Shown: piece by piece, positions 23,321-37,699 of the stretch | Numbering within the stretch: position 1 is the first letter of the stretch | Layout of the letters: every line of letters starts with the position of its first letter | NCBI GenBank assembly: GCA_963402885.1 | Contig: OY727095.1 | Span: forward strand, 19,907,001 to 19,971,000 | Reading direction: 5' to 3' | Source of the DNA: Antedon bifida | Taxonomy: Eukaryota > Echinodermata > Crinoidea > Comatulida > Antedonidae | DNA: 64,000 nucleotides | Made by a program: the position numbers and the translations under genes | The notes under the pieces: model-generated | Database searches by the model: none | What the model was told of the DNA's origin: nothing | The model's input: the letters and a program-made list of their open reading frames with translations, nothing else

Positions 23321-24380
23321 AAGCAGACAATTTTACAAATATTTCTAAACAACATACGTACTGTACAAGGAAATTAAATAAAAATATTGTAATTCCTAAT
23401 ATGAATGGGTTAGCTTCGAAAACATTTTAATATAATACTATTAAATATTGGAATAATCTTCCATCAAACATAAAAGCTATAAAAACACTTGATGAGTATA
23501 AACGTGTTATAAAGCTTTAGTAATGGGCATAACCAGACTGATGTATTGTGACTGTTGTTATGTTTGTGTGAATTTTTTCTATGTTTTTGTTATAAGGACC
23601 TCATTGGAAAGCTCTTCTTCTAGATCTATGGGTAATCCTTGGTATGTTGATTGTACCGAATAAAACAAACAAATGTATCCGACTTATTTATAGTAAATGT
23701 TAAAATTGCAATTTGTGATTGCAGATAATATTTTTTCTGGTACAGTAGGTATATTGATGATTGTATCCAAACACACTTATACAAATATAAATTGCAAAAG
23801 AACTATCAATTATTTCAATATTCATTTGGAAGCAACTGCACCCTTTTTAGGTCAACTTTAATATCACGATCACATGCCGCTATTGACTTCACAAAAGCTG
23901 TTTCACAGTTTAGTGCAGGTCTTTCTGTAGAAGCACAATAGGATTACTACTAAGTCTATACTTATTCACTCAAAATTACACAGAAACTATTTTTAGAAAA
24001 ACACACAGAATCCTCGATTTAAATGTAAAAGATCAATCCATGTAATAGAATTGTTAAATAAAACGTATTTGGTTATAGTGTTTTTTATGCTAAAACTAGT
24101 GGCATCGTTGCACTGTACCGTCATCATGATGATGACTCAGCTAGCATTATCGCATCGTCACTGCGCCAACAATATTACAAAACAATTGTTGTTGTATTGT
24201 ATTTAAATCCTAGGTAGGAAAAAATAAACGAATTGGGTTATATTTTGACATCGACATAGTGATGAAAAATTAAATTGATAAAATAAATTATTTTTCAAAA
24301 ACTGGTACGGTGTCATGTTGTCCGTTGAAGGCGCTCTTTGGTTTATATTTAAAGCGATAGAGCAGGTGGTTTGGTATCAT

Positions 24381-25218
24381 CAAAGAATATATATCACAAG
24401 AATGAGTATTCCGCAATTTTTGCATGAGAAATTTGTAACAGAGAGCTCCAGAGAGTGATGCCCGCCCTCATAAGGGCGGATGTATACATACTAAATAAGA
24501 CTTGATTTAATAGATATTATACATGTCACATTAAATAGAATTATGATAATATATTTTGCAATTGTAAACTATTTTATAATACATATTTATTAACAAACTA
24601 GTTTGCACTTCACTTTTACAGACAATTATTTACTAACATGCTAAATTAGTTCACAAAAAAGGCCTAACACAGCAACACCAAAAATCAACGAATCGTTACT
24701 CAACACGGCATATTCTTTACCATTGCCGCGTACTACTCTACGCCCGGTAAATTAAGTATTGTTTTTATGATATAAATTAGTATAAAATACATGTTATTAA
24801 TAGGATAAAATGTTAAATTTCATTAACATTTATTTGTTTTACCAGAAACAAGTTAAATATAGGAATATTATTAAACTATCCTTCGTGAAAACGCGTAAAC
24901 ACCAACACGCCCGGTCACGCTATCGTAGCGCCCGGTTGATAAAGCGAGCTGTTTATACGGCAGTTTTTACTAAATAAATTACCTAAAACGAACAATTAAA
25001 TATCCAAACAGCATTTAACATGATGTTGGCATGTAGTTGATAACATTTTTTACCATGAAAATACTACCGGTGGTCCAGCCTTTGATTAGTGAAACCGTCA
25101 CAAAAAGTTGTATACATCCCAGATACATCCTCACTTATGGCGGCGCCCTACCACATGGACAATATTACTGTTACAGGGAAAATCGCGGATTACTCATTCT
25201 TGTGATATATATTCTTTG
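24381..25218. mobile_element. 838-bp TIR DNA transposon, non-autonomous, only in unit 2's left flank
   Basis: The ends are inverted over about 34 bp: CAAAGAATATATATCACAAG on both strands. A 7-bp duplication GTATCAT flanks it at 24,374-24,380 and 25,219-25,225. The other units run through without it. No transposase frame. A 7-8-bp duplication fits hAT or P-like superfamilies, but the TIR start does not settle it. Confidence 0.8.
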
Positions 25219-25258
25219 GTATCATTCAGACAGCGCGGCCTTTATGAATAATAATAAA

Positions 25259-25316
25259 TATAAAAGGTGTAGGCCTAAGCCTGTTGTAGTTTCTTCTAAG
25301 AGCCACAAAACTTAGG
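25259..25316 (+). promoter_or_regulatory. TATA box and leader exon (unit 2)
   Basis: TATAAAAG at 25,259-25,266, then a short leader ending at the GTAAGC donor at 25,317. Same spacing as unit 1. Confidence 0.45.
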
Positions 25317-25587
25317 TAAGCTGGGTGTTTATAGTTTGTTTCTGTTTTGGTATTACGCTAGACTCTACATGGCACCTAACTAACGTGACAATTATGAACA
25401 TATCAATTGTTATCTTTCCACCACACAGCCAGCCAAGGCGTACCATACTTTTCTCCTTTTCTAGCCCATAAACACTGGAGGAGAGTGTGAATTCTAACTA
25501 GTTTAGTAGCCTACTACTAACTAGGCCTGGGCCTAGAATTTAGATGACCTGAATGTCTGATCAGAATTGTCCTCATCTTCTCACAGC

Positions 25588-25729
25588 AGGATGACAGTGC
25601 GTGACATACGTGAAGATTACAGCTGCTACACAGATTGTTATTATAAATACCTCCACCACGACCATGTAGACCTACATATACCTCCATGTACAGAGACAGA
25701 ACTACTGTCGTCTACATGGCTGTTGACAG
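25588..25729 (+). CDS. Small first coding exon of the HELLS-adjacent cassette, copy 2 (open)
   Basis: ATG at 25,591 gives MTVRDIREDYSCYTD, then CYYKYLHHDHVDLHIPP and CTETELLSSTWLLT, open to the GTAAGC donor at 25,730 in phase 1. It is the only copy whose frame stays open to the donor. Splicing directly to the HELLS exon at 26,186 would put that exon in a frame that stops at once, so the cassette is not simply a new start for HELLS. The family is not recognised. Confidence 0.35.
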
Positions 25730-26185
25730 GTAAGCACCCATGGATACAGAGTAAAGAAACAACTATGTTTTTGCCAATTTGTAAATGTAAATATAGGTAA
25801 TGCACAATGAAGAATGGCCAGTTAATATAGACATTTCACATTCTGATTTTAGCAGCAACTAGGCCTACCGCATGCTGTTACGGTTTCTGTTTTTTTTTTT
25901 TTAAGAATGAGTGCAAGAATGTTCTTACTGATAGACAATATGTAAGTATTTCAGAATATGTCAGAGCAAAGAGAAAACTTAATTCAGTTGGAAAATGTGT
26001 TTGTCTTAAATTTTACACATCCAAGAATGATAACTATCTTTAATACAATAATATCAGTTTGACTTATAGCAGGCCACAGACCATGTTTTGTTTTGTTTTT
26101 TTCATAATAATAGCAGCCATGAATCACGTGAATTTTTTTTTCAATGATTAAACAATAGTGGAAGGTTGTTTTCTTATCTTCTTAG

Positions 26186-27771
<1,586 letters not shown>

Positions 27772-27999
27772 CTAACCTGTCTTCGACAATCTATTGCAAG
27801 TTTGATCGCTGCATATTCATTCAATTCTCCATCAAGATATCCACATCAAATCCATGGCTCCTGGCTTTAAATTTACTACAGTACTGGGTTCACATACTGT
27901 ATACCCAATATTGCACAAATTGAAATCTGGGATTGTTAATGGTATTTATGACATTTATTTCTATGCAAGTAGTTACTGTTGTTTTCTGCACAGCACAGT

Positions 28000-28295
28000 G
28001 TTCAGGTTTAAACTATTGTTAACACCAAGTGTTATTACAAGTCAGCACAGTGTTCAGGTTTAAACTATTGTTAACACCAAGTGTTATTACAAGTCAGCAC
28101 AGTGTTCAGGTTTAAGCTATTGTTAACACCAAGTGTTTTTACAAGTCAGCACAGTGTTCAGGTTTAAACTATTGTTAACACCAAGTGTTATTACAAGTCA
28201 GCACAGTGTTCAGGTTTTAACTATTGTTAACACCAAGTGTTATTACAAGTCAGCACAGTGTTTAGGTTTAAACTATTTTTAACACCAAGTGTTAT
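28000..28295 (+). repeat. 52-bp minisatellite, about 6 units (unit 2)
   Basis: Same unit as 12,042-12,625, with more variants between units (TTTAAGCTA, ACTATTTTTAAC). Confidence 0.9.
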
Positions 28296-28897
28296 TACTC
28301 TTACAACATAAAGAAAATCAAAGACTGTACACAAATATATCTGAACATTAAGTAGAACTTTTAATTATTCCAATCTATATATTTTCACCCTTAAATTTAT
28401 TTTATACATAATTATATTTCACTGTTTCTACATCATAACATAAAAAATAAGTCTACATCAAAAAATATATTTAAAAACATGAACATGAAACTAATCATTG
28501 ATATCAAACTATATTATATAATGTCTTCATTGTTTGATTTTTGTCATTTTTAGTTTTACAAATTCTACTACAACTTTGTTCTGTTGTTGTTACTGTGCCA
28601 AAGACATCTCATTATGTGTTTATTTGTTAATTTAATTTCTAATTACGTTTTCATTTAATGAAACTGCTTTTGATAACAAATTACGTTTCATCATTATGTT
28701 AATGTTATGTTTTGTAGTTTCAAGTTGTACCACTTTACTTTTAGTATTTAACCAGCCAACCTAATTATAAAGAGTTGTATTAATTACATTTAATATAATA
28801 TTATCACATAATTACTTTAAAACACGCACAACCAATTCTATACAATATATCAAGTAAAAAACATTGCATTATTATAAAATAATCATTTTCATTAAAT

Positions 28898-29040
28898 ATG
28901 GCAGCACAGCTTATAAAGATTATAATGAATAAGAAACAAACATTCTTGTTTATCTGCATGCTACAGCTGTTAATAATTATTACTTCCGTTGCTAGTGTGC
29001 CGCGTGCGGAAGTACGCGCGCGCGCGCTCCGTCGATGAAG
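28898..29040 (+). pseudogene. Signal-peptide-like exon, unit 2 (frameshifted)
   Basis: Identical to the unit 1 exon through PRAEVRA, including the GTAAGT donor at 29,041, but the alternating CG tract is two bases longer. The frame then runs into a TGA just before the donor. Confidence 0.5.
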
Positions 29041-29262
29041 GTAAGTATGTCAAATAAACATTTTATAAAAGTTAATGTTTTAGATTATCATATTGATTTA
29101 ATCTACTATACGATTTATATATAAAAGGTCGTTTTTATATTGTATACAAATTTATTGTTAGAAATGCAATTATATGCGATATCAAAAATTGACACCTGCT
29201 TGCTGCGAGATTTAAAAATGTGTCTGTTATATAGTAGAAGTAACATACGTTATCAGTGAAAA

Positions 29263-31283
29263 CTAACGATGAAAAAATGTAATATTTCTTATTGAACACT
29301 TTTCAGACACGTGACGAATGTCGTCAGCTGATAGATTGCAATCATACATCCAAAGCTCCCTCAGCTTAGGACACATAATGAGAAATGAAGAAAATGTATT
29401 AACATCAATGTTGTGAAGTTTACTATCATAGATACCGAGTTCACATAATGCTAATTGAACTTGTTTGAGAGAACATTCTGATACAAAGTCATGAAATACA
29501 TCACGTGATAGATTGTGAATGAAAACACCGTAGTCATATTTACCTTCAATGCCTAAAATGTGTGCAATAACTCTTCCCTTTCGCTCCAATGCCATCTTAC
29601 TACAAAAGTCACGGACACTACGACGACCATATTGCATACAATACAATTGCATAATTAGACGTATGAAATGCCCGTCACATTGTACACCTGGACTAATATG
29701 ATCAATAAACATTCTTATGGAGGTAGATATATCATCCAAATGATTATTTATTTCGAAATCTTTGCTTGTCATGTGATTAATTAATTCATTAACCACATCA
29801 TCTTCGTGTTCTTTTTTAACAAAGTTTAAATTTCTCGGCAGATAGCGATATGTTGACAAACTATTTGTAACCCAGTGCTTGAGGAAACCGCCAGCTTTAT
29901 CACCAAGGAAACCAATTGCAAACTCTCTCGCTCTGTATAAATGCTCACTCTCTCGTATCACCTCCCACTCATCATCATCCAATGGTGTAAGTAATGTTCG
30001 TACATCTGGGCACTCATTCTCCATACCTTCACTTTCACATAATTTGCACAAGTAAAATCCCACCAATGACTCTACTATCAATTTGTGAGGAGGCATATAA
30101 ATGTTATCAAATTTAGATTTTGAAATTGGTGCTTCTTCATAAACGAACCCGAGTTTTAAGGCCATATCGGCCATATCTCTGTTCGAATGTTCAGTCAAAT
30201 ACGTTTTGTTTATTGAAAGTTGATTTACTTTTAAGCTTTTATACATACATTTTCCTAATAAAACCATAGCATTTACGTACTTCACTGGTGTTTTTTCAAA
30301 ATCAGAAATCTTTTGTTCATTATCGTGTTTGATAAACTGATTTAAAATACTACGAAATAGTTCTTTAAAGAGGTCAGTTTTATTTTCGGGGAGACTTTGA
30401 TTATCTTCCCACAATATACAGAGTGAAAGAAGTAGCATCGGGTTTTTGCACATTGCATACGCTTCAGGATGTTTTTGATCCTCTGACGAGAACGATAACG
30501 ACGACACCGAATGTGACGACTCCTCCTCCGACGACGACGACTCATATATGTCTAACTCTTGTCTAAGGTATTTTCCCAATTCTGGTTTTTCTAAATACTC
30601 AAAATGTTTGTCAATGTACTCTCCTATGCTCTCGTCATTAAATCCCTTAACTCTTACATGTACGTTACTCTCTTTTACAAATTCATGAATGTTTTCTGAT
30701 CGTGAAGTAAGCATCACAGTACTTTTCTCTAAATATTTATTTCTGAAAAGACTAATTACGCTTGGATTATTAAATCTTAATTCATCTAACCCATCTAGTA
30801 GCAGTACAACTTTATCGTCATGTTTCATTATGAATTTCTTAATTAACCGTGGATCATTTGGGAGATCGGTATCTAAATTAAAATTTGTCATATTAATTTG
30901 CTTTACAATTAAATCAGAGATGTCGTCATCATTTTCTAAATCTCTTAAACTTAAAAAAAATACAATTTTACCTTGAAATACTTTAATTGATTGACCAGTA
31001 GCCCAATTGTACGATAAATGTCTTAATATAGTAGTTTTACCTATCCCACCCTCCCCATCTATAAGAGCTCTACATCCAGGTGTGGAGCTGATAACATCTA
31101 CCACTTCTGTTAATGTTGTTGGTTTGCAGCCTTTATTGTTTTCACGTTCTTTCAGTAGTTCCATATCAGTAAACATCTGTGAAATGTCAACTGTGTATCT
31201 AGCATGCATTGTTGCTGGTGTAAATATACTGGCCTGGCTACACAATTTCTTTTGTCTTTGAAGCAGATATTCTTTAATCTTTT
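29263..31283 (-). CDS. NLR paralogue 2, NACHT exon (exon 6, C-terminal)
   Basis: Counterpart of the NACHT exon of paralogue 1 and well above 90% identical over the NACHT core, including GEGGIGKTT, KVVLLLDGLDEL and MPPHKLIVESLVGFYL. It carries an extra acidic/serine segment after YESSSSEE (the added residues include SSHSVSSLSFSSED). C-terminal differences cluster in the single leucine-rich repeat: MCPKLRELWMYDCNLS here against MCPKLRRLIMMHCNLS in paralogue 1, and GIYDSKLHNID against YISDSNLHNID. The acceptor at 31,284 is in phase 1 and the stop is at 29,263. Likely role: an ATP-dependent cytosolic sensor or signalling hub. The frame is intact over 2 kb, which argues it is functional. Confidence 0.93.
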
Positions 31284-32292
31284 CTAATGAGAAGAAAAAT
31301 GTCAAGAAAGATATTTAGTTTAAATTAATTTTCATATTATGATAAAGCTTTTAAAACTTAACTGAAAATCATAAATAATACTAAACCATAAAATACAATT
31401 AGCTGGAGAATTTAGAGAACCGTTGCGTTAAGAACGCCAACAAATATCGTGCATAGCCGTAATACTGTGATTTTGGCCCTGTATCGGCAGAACCTCTCGT
31501 AAGCGGTCACTTTTCCCGGTCCCGAGGGTGGCCGCTTACGGGAGCTTTAACTGTAAAACAATTGTGTAGTGGTTAATAGGGAGCTGACGTACACCAGAGT
31601 AAATTATATAGAGGGCGACAAACACAATATATTATCAATCAGAAAGAAAACTTGTTTGGAACGACTGGGTCGCCAGAGCTGCTAATGTAACCGTAATATG
31701 TAGCAAATGCCGCTTATTTAGTAAACCGCAAGCTATAATGTGGTCGCTTACAAGATGTCCGCTTTTAGAAAGGCGCTCAAGAGGTGGATAGACGGACAAG
31801 TGTAGCACACATTTTATAGACAAAAGTTTTGTAAAATAAAGTAAACGTATATCTGTTTCTCGTTACTACATTCTTTACTCCATGCACGTTACCTGTCGGG
31901 CGCGTGCTACATTAGCTGGTGGTGAATTGTAGTATAACAAATTTTAATATTTTTTAGGTGTATCAGCATTCAGTACATACAGTATACGACAGCAATAACA
32001 ATATTTAAGTTATTATAGGTTAAAAGGCGATTTGTTGTGTTGAACATTTATGATTTATTACTGAAACTAAACTCACAATCTACGTAATAACCACATTCAT
32101 TTATGATCATCCACAATTTTATGCCGAATGACATACGCTTGTGCATTATAGGTCCTAATTAATACAACAGTGCCTATAACGTGTATACATGAAAATAAAA
32201 TGGATTATAGAGGGCGGCAAACAAAATATATTATTAATCAGAACGAAACTGTGTTTGAGTTAATGTCAATTGAAATTTTGAATTTGATTACA

Positions 32293-32570
32293 AAATATCA
32301 TTCATTCATTCATTTATTCGGTCATAATCAACATACAATACATGATTACATAACAAAGTTACAATACAGAAAGTTAAAACTTGAGATTCACAATTAAAAA
32401 GAAGGGAAAAATGTTATAAACAATCTAAAACAAGCAAATGTCTAAAATGAAAAATAAAAAATTAAAAATGGTTTTAAAAAGGTTTAAAATAGCATAAAAA
32501 CAGCCCTCTGTTGAGCATATTTCGACACCTCCTGATAGATTAAAAATTATGTTTGTCGCCCTCATGAATT
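32293..32570 (-). mobile_element. Retroposon (SINE-like or LINE 3' end) in the NLR2 intron
   Basis: Absent from unit 1, where GATTACAAAA continues directly into TTGTTTTATGG. On the minus strand it starts GAGGGCGACAAACATAA and ends GTATGTTGATTATGACCG, AATAAATG and (AATG)n. The end resembles the 3' end of the CR1-like LINEs here (GTATGTTGATTGTACCG, AATAAAAC), as expected of a partner or fragment using the same reverse transcriptase. Confidence 0.6.
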
Positions 32571-32784
32571 GTTTTTGACATTCTATTTTCAAATTAATTA
32601 TGATTAAATCAACCAAAACGATTTGATTTTATTTGATAAACATTTTTTCAAACATTCTATCTAACCAATCAAAGTTTTACTTAATATACTTTCTAAATAG
32701 GAATTTTTTTTTTTTTTTTGTGCAATTATTAATTTTAAATACCATATTATTATGTAATGCGTACATATAACTGAAGTAACTCAC

Positions 32785-35595
32785 TTGAATCTGATTTTTT
32801 CAAACCCAATCTTTCGAGAGTGATAACAAACCAAGATTTTCTGTTTCCTCGTGAGGCAGAGTCATTATATTCTCTTCGCTTTCCTTGTTCTTCTTGAGTC
32901 GTCGGCACTTCCTCATCTGTTTAAGGAAAAATAAATAATTCTATCATTTCTGAATTTATTTTATTTTGGAAAATATATATTACATTACTGATTAACAATT
33001 TATCTTTTGATCCATTAGGCAGTATTTTTACCAAATTAATATGAATGTAATCATGTTAACTATTTATTTGAAGTTTTTGCAGGGCTAGATAATATCATCC
33101 GTGAATAAGTGCATTTTGTAGGATTGGATTTCCAGTAAGTAGCAGTAGACCGGATCAAGCCATCAGCCAAGATGGCGAAAGCTAAAGAATGTGATTAATT
33201 TCATTACTGGATTTGTCAAACAAAATGATTTATTTAGATAATATCATGTTTTTAATGCATTAAGAATCTTTGATTGTTTTCACTTTCAAATTTTCCCATT
33301 TATATATAATTGTTGTTAATTTTTTTCGCCAGTATCAGAAACTATAATCACATACTTATTAATGAAGTTAGTGCAATTGCAACTTTCGTTAGTTTTTTCA
33401 TTAAATTGTTGTATAGGCGGAATTATAGAGGGCGACAAACATAATTTTTAATCCATCAGGAGGTGTCGAAATATGCTCAACAGAGGGCAGCAAACAGAAA
33501 AATAAAGTTTTCATTCACCAAAATGATTCTGGATGTCAAACAATAATGTTATCGCAGTTCAACAAATGATTCTCCATGGAGAAGGAACCAACAAGATGGC
33601 GGCTGCAATCGACCAATCAGATATGCCCTACGCAGTACGCACTACTACGCCTGTGTTGTTCAGAGCCTATAATCTGCGTGAGAACGATACGCAACGCAGT
33701 GTGTTAAGCGTATAAAAGCGAAGGCATTCTATATTATGATCCTCGTATTAAATAGATTACCAAGAAATTATTCATCCTACTGTGATTAACAATTATTATA
33801 TTTAATTGTATAAAAACTTCACTGTGCTTTGACAAGAATATGTGTTGTAATTTATGTGGTCTTAATGTATTATATTAGATTATTATTTTTTATATTAAAT
33901 AATGTTTTTGAACACATTGATGGCCGCAATCTTGTTGGTTCCCCCTCCTGTTTTTGGAATCACTTTTCAGTCTGGAGTACGCCATCTAGCCTTCGGCTTA
34001 CATCTCACTGGGCCGAACACAATGCGGAGTTTTAGTGAAACGTAATAAAAACAAATTTTAAAAGTAATAAAATCTTCCTAAAACCGTATAAAGTATAAAA
34101 ATGTCATTATTATTCCTTGCCAGTAATTTGGTAAAATTCCTAATTCCGTTCCAACAATTACAGACAATTCATGTCCCGCCGACTGCATTGAGAGTGTGCA
34201 ATAATATGGAATCGAATCTGGGCAGATTTCTGTTCCGATTATCTTGTAAACTGTAACGCTATAGTTTGTAACTTGTTGTGAAGGTCATATTGAAAAAGTT
34301 AGTTTCGTATTTTTAGTGTGGGAATGTATTCTTTTGATGTTTTTTGCTTATTCTTTGTTTTAAATATTATTATTTTGAAAGCAACTAACCTGTTTCTGAT
34401 TTACCCTCTTTTCTCATTGCTTGTTTTTCATTACTACTGGTCGCCACTGTTTTAATAATACAATAATAATAACAACAAATGAAATACTTATTCTACCTAA
34501 AAAAACACCGATTGAGAGCAAAATTATACGGTACATTATTAGTAACTAACCTGTTTCTGATTTAACATCTTTTGGCATTCCTTGTTCTTCATTACTACTG
34601 GTTGCCACTTGCCCTGTTTAATAAATGACAGGAAAAAACCTGAATTTAGGCTACAATGATATTCTATACTGGACTTCTTTAAAAATATCAATTACTGCAT
34701 TAATATTTTTCATTGTATATTCAAAATAATAATTAACATAACAAAACAACAGCAATGTTCAGTCGGCGGACATGGATTTAATGTTGTCAGACTGTTTTTT
34801 TTATTTCTTTTTACCAAACTAATGTTTTTTACGCTTTTCGCACTAACATACCTTCAGTCAAAGGTGTTACTTTTGATTCCAGTCCAACTTGTTTTAGATT
34901 GTGAATGAATTCTTCAATTTTTTCTTCACAGATTATTTTTCTTTGTTCTAAATCCAGAATCATACTCCAAGCATCTTTATAATTCTTTAACGCACTACCA
35001 TTGTACAATGCATCGATTCTGTCCACATCAGCCTGTCTAAGTCCATTTCCGAAAGCTACAATTTGTAGTCGATACCGAGTGAACTTTGTAATTTCTTGAA
35101 CTTCAAGAAAAGAATGTTTGAGCCGATCTATGACACCAAACTGTTTAGTTACTTTTATTGTATCGTATATTAATATACGATTGTCTGAACTTAAACGTCC
35201 ATTTGCCCTTAATTCCTGTAGTAAGTGTATTGTGTTGGTGGCGCTGTCTATTTTCGCTACTGCAATCAAATCTTGGTACAAAACTTTTAGCTGTCTCAAG
35301 AGGTTGTGCTCATCATACCAAGTTGAAACATTTACTAAATCAAGATCAAAATCTATAAAATGGTGAAAACAGAACAATAAAAAAAAAAAGTATTACTATT
35401 CAATGCAACACTAGGATTACTGTATATACAGCATTGTCATTTTTCAGTAATTTTGCCTATATAATCCGGACCCATCTTTTTTTTTTATGTCGGTACTTAT
35501 TATACTAATATGTTTATAATATTGTATTAAGTCTTTATGAGTGAATACATTATCAGTGTACCTGTTGCCATTTTTTCAAATTTCTCTCTTCAATT
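32785..35595 (-). CDS. NLR paralogue 2, exons 1-5: tandem death-fold module and linkers
   Basis: Exon 1 (35,562-35,595) starts at ATG 35,571 and gives MAT. Exon 2 (34,852-35,352) encodes DFDLDLVNVSTWYDEHNLL onward, with the two death-effector-like halves (NGRLSSDNRILIYDTIKV; FGNGLRQADVDRIDALY; LDLEQRKIIC). Exons 3 (34,551-34,613, 21 codons) and 4 (34,390-34,446, 19 codons, two codons shorter at its start) are the paired linker exons. Exon 5 (32,785-32,916) is two codons longer than in paralogue 1, and its last base is A instead of G, still before GTGAGT. All junctions are phase 1. Exon 2 is only about two thirds identical in protein to paralogue 1, far less than exons 5 and 6. Confidence 0.8.
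33510..34330 (+). other. Insert in NLR2 intron 4 with a CCAAT/TATA promoter-like arrangement
   Basis: About 800 bp with no counterpart in unit 1. GACCAATCAG (CCAAT at 33,613) and TATAAAAG (33,711-33,718) are spaced like a polymerase II promoter on the plus strand, antisense to the NLR. Downstream are short open frames without recognisable protein. The element class is not determined; no clear terminal repeats were found. Confidence 0.4.
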
Positions 35596-35695
35596 CTGAA
35601 AAATAAGTGTTAAATCGGATCATAATTCACAAATATATCTACTTCCGATAGGCTAATGTGTATATACTTAGTAAATGATGATCGTTTCATACTAA

Positions 35696-36778
35696 GGCCC
35701 TGTTCAGACCCATGGCGTTAGACCGTTTTAGCGTACGACGCTAAAAGAATGTGTGTCTGAACAGTTGGGGATTAGCGTACAACGCGTTGTACAACGGTTG
35801 TAACGTTGTAGTGGAAAACGGTTGATAGTACCGTTTTAGCGTACGACGCTACTGTAAGTCAACGTTGTATCCAATCAGAACGTTTCCTGTTATGACGCGA
35901 AACAAGGTTTGACCTAGGCTGACATCTTGTATCGTCAATGTGTGAGAGATGGATTTCAACAACAAAAAGGCCAGAATAAATAAGGCCTAACTAGACTACA
36001 AATACAACTGTTAAAAAAAACTAGGCTACAAACTACATGTATCAATTGATTACCATTATATTTTCTAACAAATGAAATAAATAAATGCACCTTGTATTTA
36101 AACATAGTGACTACGATCCCGTCCCCTTTTAGGCCTAGCTAAGAGCCATTCACGCATTTCATTCAAGCTAAAAACTAGCGTGGTGGGACATCAAGTCATT
36201 CATTCATATACAAGGCAGACTAGACCGGACAAGTTTAATGCTGAAAACCCCCTAACTCCTAAAAAATTCAATAAACAAACAAGGGGAGCTGTGTCATTTT
36301 TATTAGCAAGTTAAGGGTTTTTTTTAACTGACTGGTCTGGACTATCACAATCAATTTTTTCCACCCATGTGGTTAACACAATCTCCATCTTCATCATTAG
36401 GAGGCCTACTTTATTTTCGTAACACAAGAGCCTGGGGAAAATGTTTTTTTACTACAAAATAAAACAATAGAAACAGAAATTTGGCTTTATTATATTTTAC
36501 TTAAATAAATGCTGAGGTATGTTTTATTTACGGCAAATTTTGTCATAATTGTAGGGCTGAGATCTAGGCCTATATACAGTGGAAATAATGATGAAAACAC
36601 GTGGGTAAGAGCACATGAATATGCAACTAGAACCAACCTGAATGACGCACTTCCGTTGTAACGATAATTGTACGCTATGGGTCTGAACACCTCATTTTTT
36701 TCTCTGCGGTTTGTAATGTGACCTTGCTAGTAACGTTGTACGCTAAAACGGTCTAACGCCATGGGTCTGAACATAGCC
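35696..36778. mobile_element. PIF/Harbinger-type MITE, 1,083 bp
   Basis: The ends are inverted: GGCCCTGTTCAGACCC and GGGTCTGAACATAGCC, with the match continuing through ATGGCGTTAGACCGTTTTAG. It is flanked by TAA at 35,693-35,695 and 36,779-36,781, the 3-bp TWA-type duplication of PIF/Harbinger elements. No transposase or Myb-like ORF. It lies about 100 bp upstream of NLR2 exon 1, in its leader intron or promoter, and is absent from unit 1. Confidence 0.8.
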
Positions 36779-37312
36779 TAAGTTCAATGTAACGATAAGA
36801 TCAATGATTGAACTGTCTGCAGTTTGTTTATAGTCAATAAGTGTGGAGCATCCGGGCAATTTATATAGTGTTCTTTATGTCTTGCTACCCGTGCGTACTT
36901 TAGGATTGGACAGGACAGGTTGGGCATCAGTGACAAACTGAACACAAAGTAACTTCACACATTAATGGAATATTAGTCAAAATTAAACGAATTTACTGTA
37001 TTACACTAGTATAGTTAAAATATAAAAACAGAAAGATAAGTATGCATCTGATTTGTTTATTGTGATGGCCACATTCTGGATTGAGAGATGAGAAAAATGT
37101 TTGCTTGTTCTTTATAGGGTGTACAGATACGTTCAATTAACAGGAACAGGTCATTTTCGATCCACAACCACATACTCGCTCCCTCCCATTAAACGTAAAA
37201 ATAACTATAGTAAGTCTATAAATGGGGTCCAAGTCAATTTAATATTATTGTAGTTGGCGGTGCTAGTATTGCTCAGAACGCAAGAGGAGTGAACACCCGC
37301 TATATTTAGGAT

Positions 37313-37425
37313 TATGATCAGGTTCGGCAACAATCACCCGAGGATTATGATCAGGTTCGGCAATCACCCGAGGATTATGATCAGGTTCGGCAATCACCCG
37401 AGGATTAAGATCAGGTTCGGCAATC
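37313..37425 (+). repeat. 30-bp minisatellite, about 4 units
   Basis: Unit AGGATTATGATCAGGTTCGG, then CAATCACCCG. A single copy of the core is in unit 1 near 19,215 (AGGATTATGGTCAGGTTCGG), so the array expanded only in unit 2. Confidence 0.85.
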
Positions 37426-37699
37426 ACAATCACAAAATGAGATTGAATGTTAGCCTTGTATAGAACCGTACTTAAATATAAAAAACATACATAAGTATAT
37501 TATCTTATAATAGGATATATTGTTTATGGTGATGGAATTCTTCAGAGAACTCGCTGTTTGTTGACGTGTGGCACACAGATAGTACGTTCAGTGATATTAA
37601 CAAGACATTTACTACAACCCAATAACCATGGAAACATAACCACCAGAATTATACTTATATTCTCATATTATTGTTCCGAAATATATTAATGAAATATTG

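Larger units (their letters stand above)
22304..23674 (+). pseudogene. CR1/L2-like LINE 3' half, copy 1
   Basis: Reverse transcriptase pieces: GSILGPLLFICYINDN, then LLLYATDSALLVAHRD, where the catalytic YADD reads YATD. These are followed by a C-terminal region (ALINSVYTDWYSGITSFLQ, then YYNTIKYWN-type residues broken by stops, NLPSNIKAIKTLDEYKRVIK). The 3' end GACCTCATTGGAAAGCTC and AATAAAACAAACAAA is the usual tail of this group. It is 5'-truncated, with many stops and frameshifts. Two minisatellites have grown inside its coding part (22,856-22,972 and 23,044-23,320). The clade is named by motif and tail resemblance only. Confidence 0.75.

Noticed and set aside
33510-34330. Solo LTR, because of promoter-like boxes
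   Set aside because: I could not find matching terminal dinucleotides with a flanking duplication, and no related internal sequence occurs in the window.
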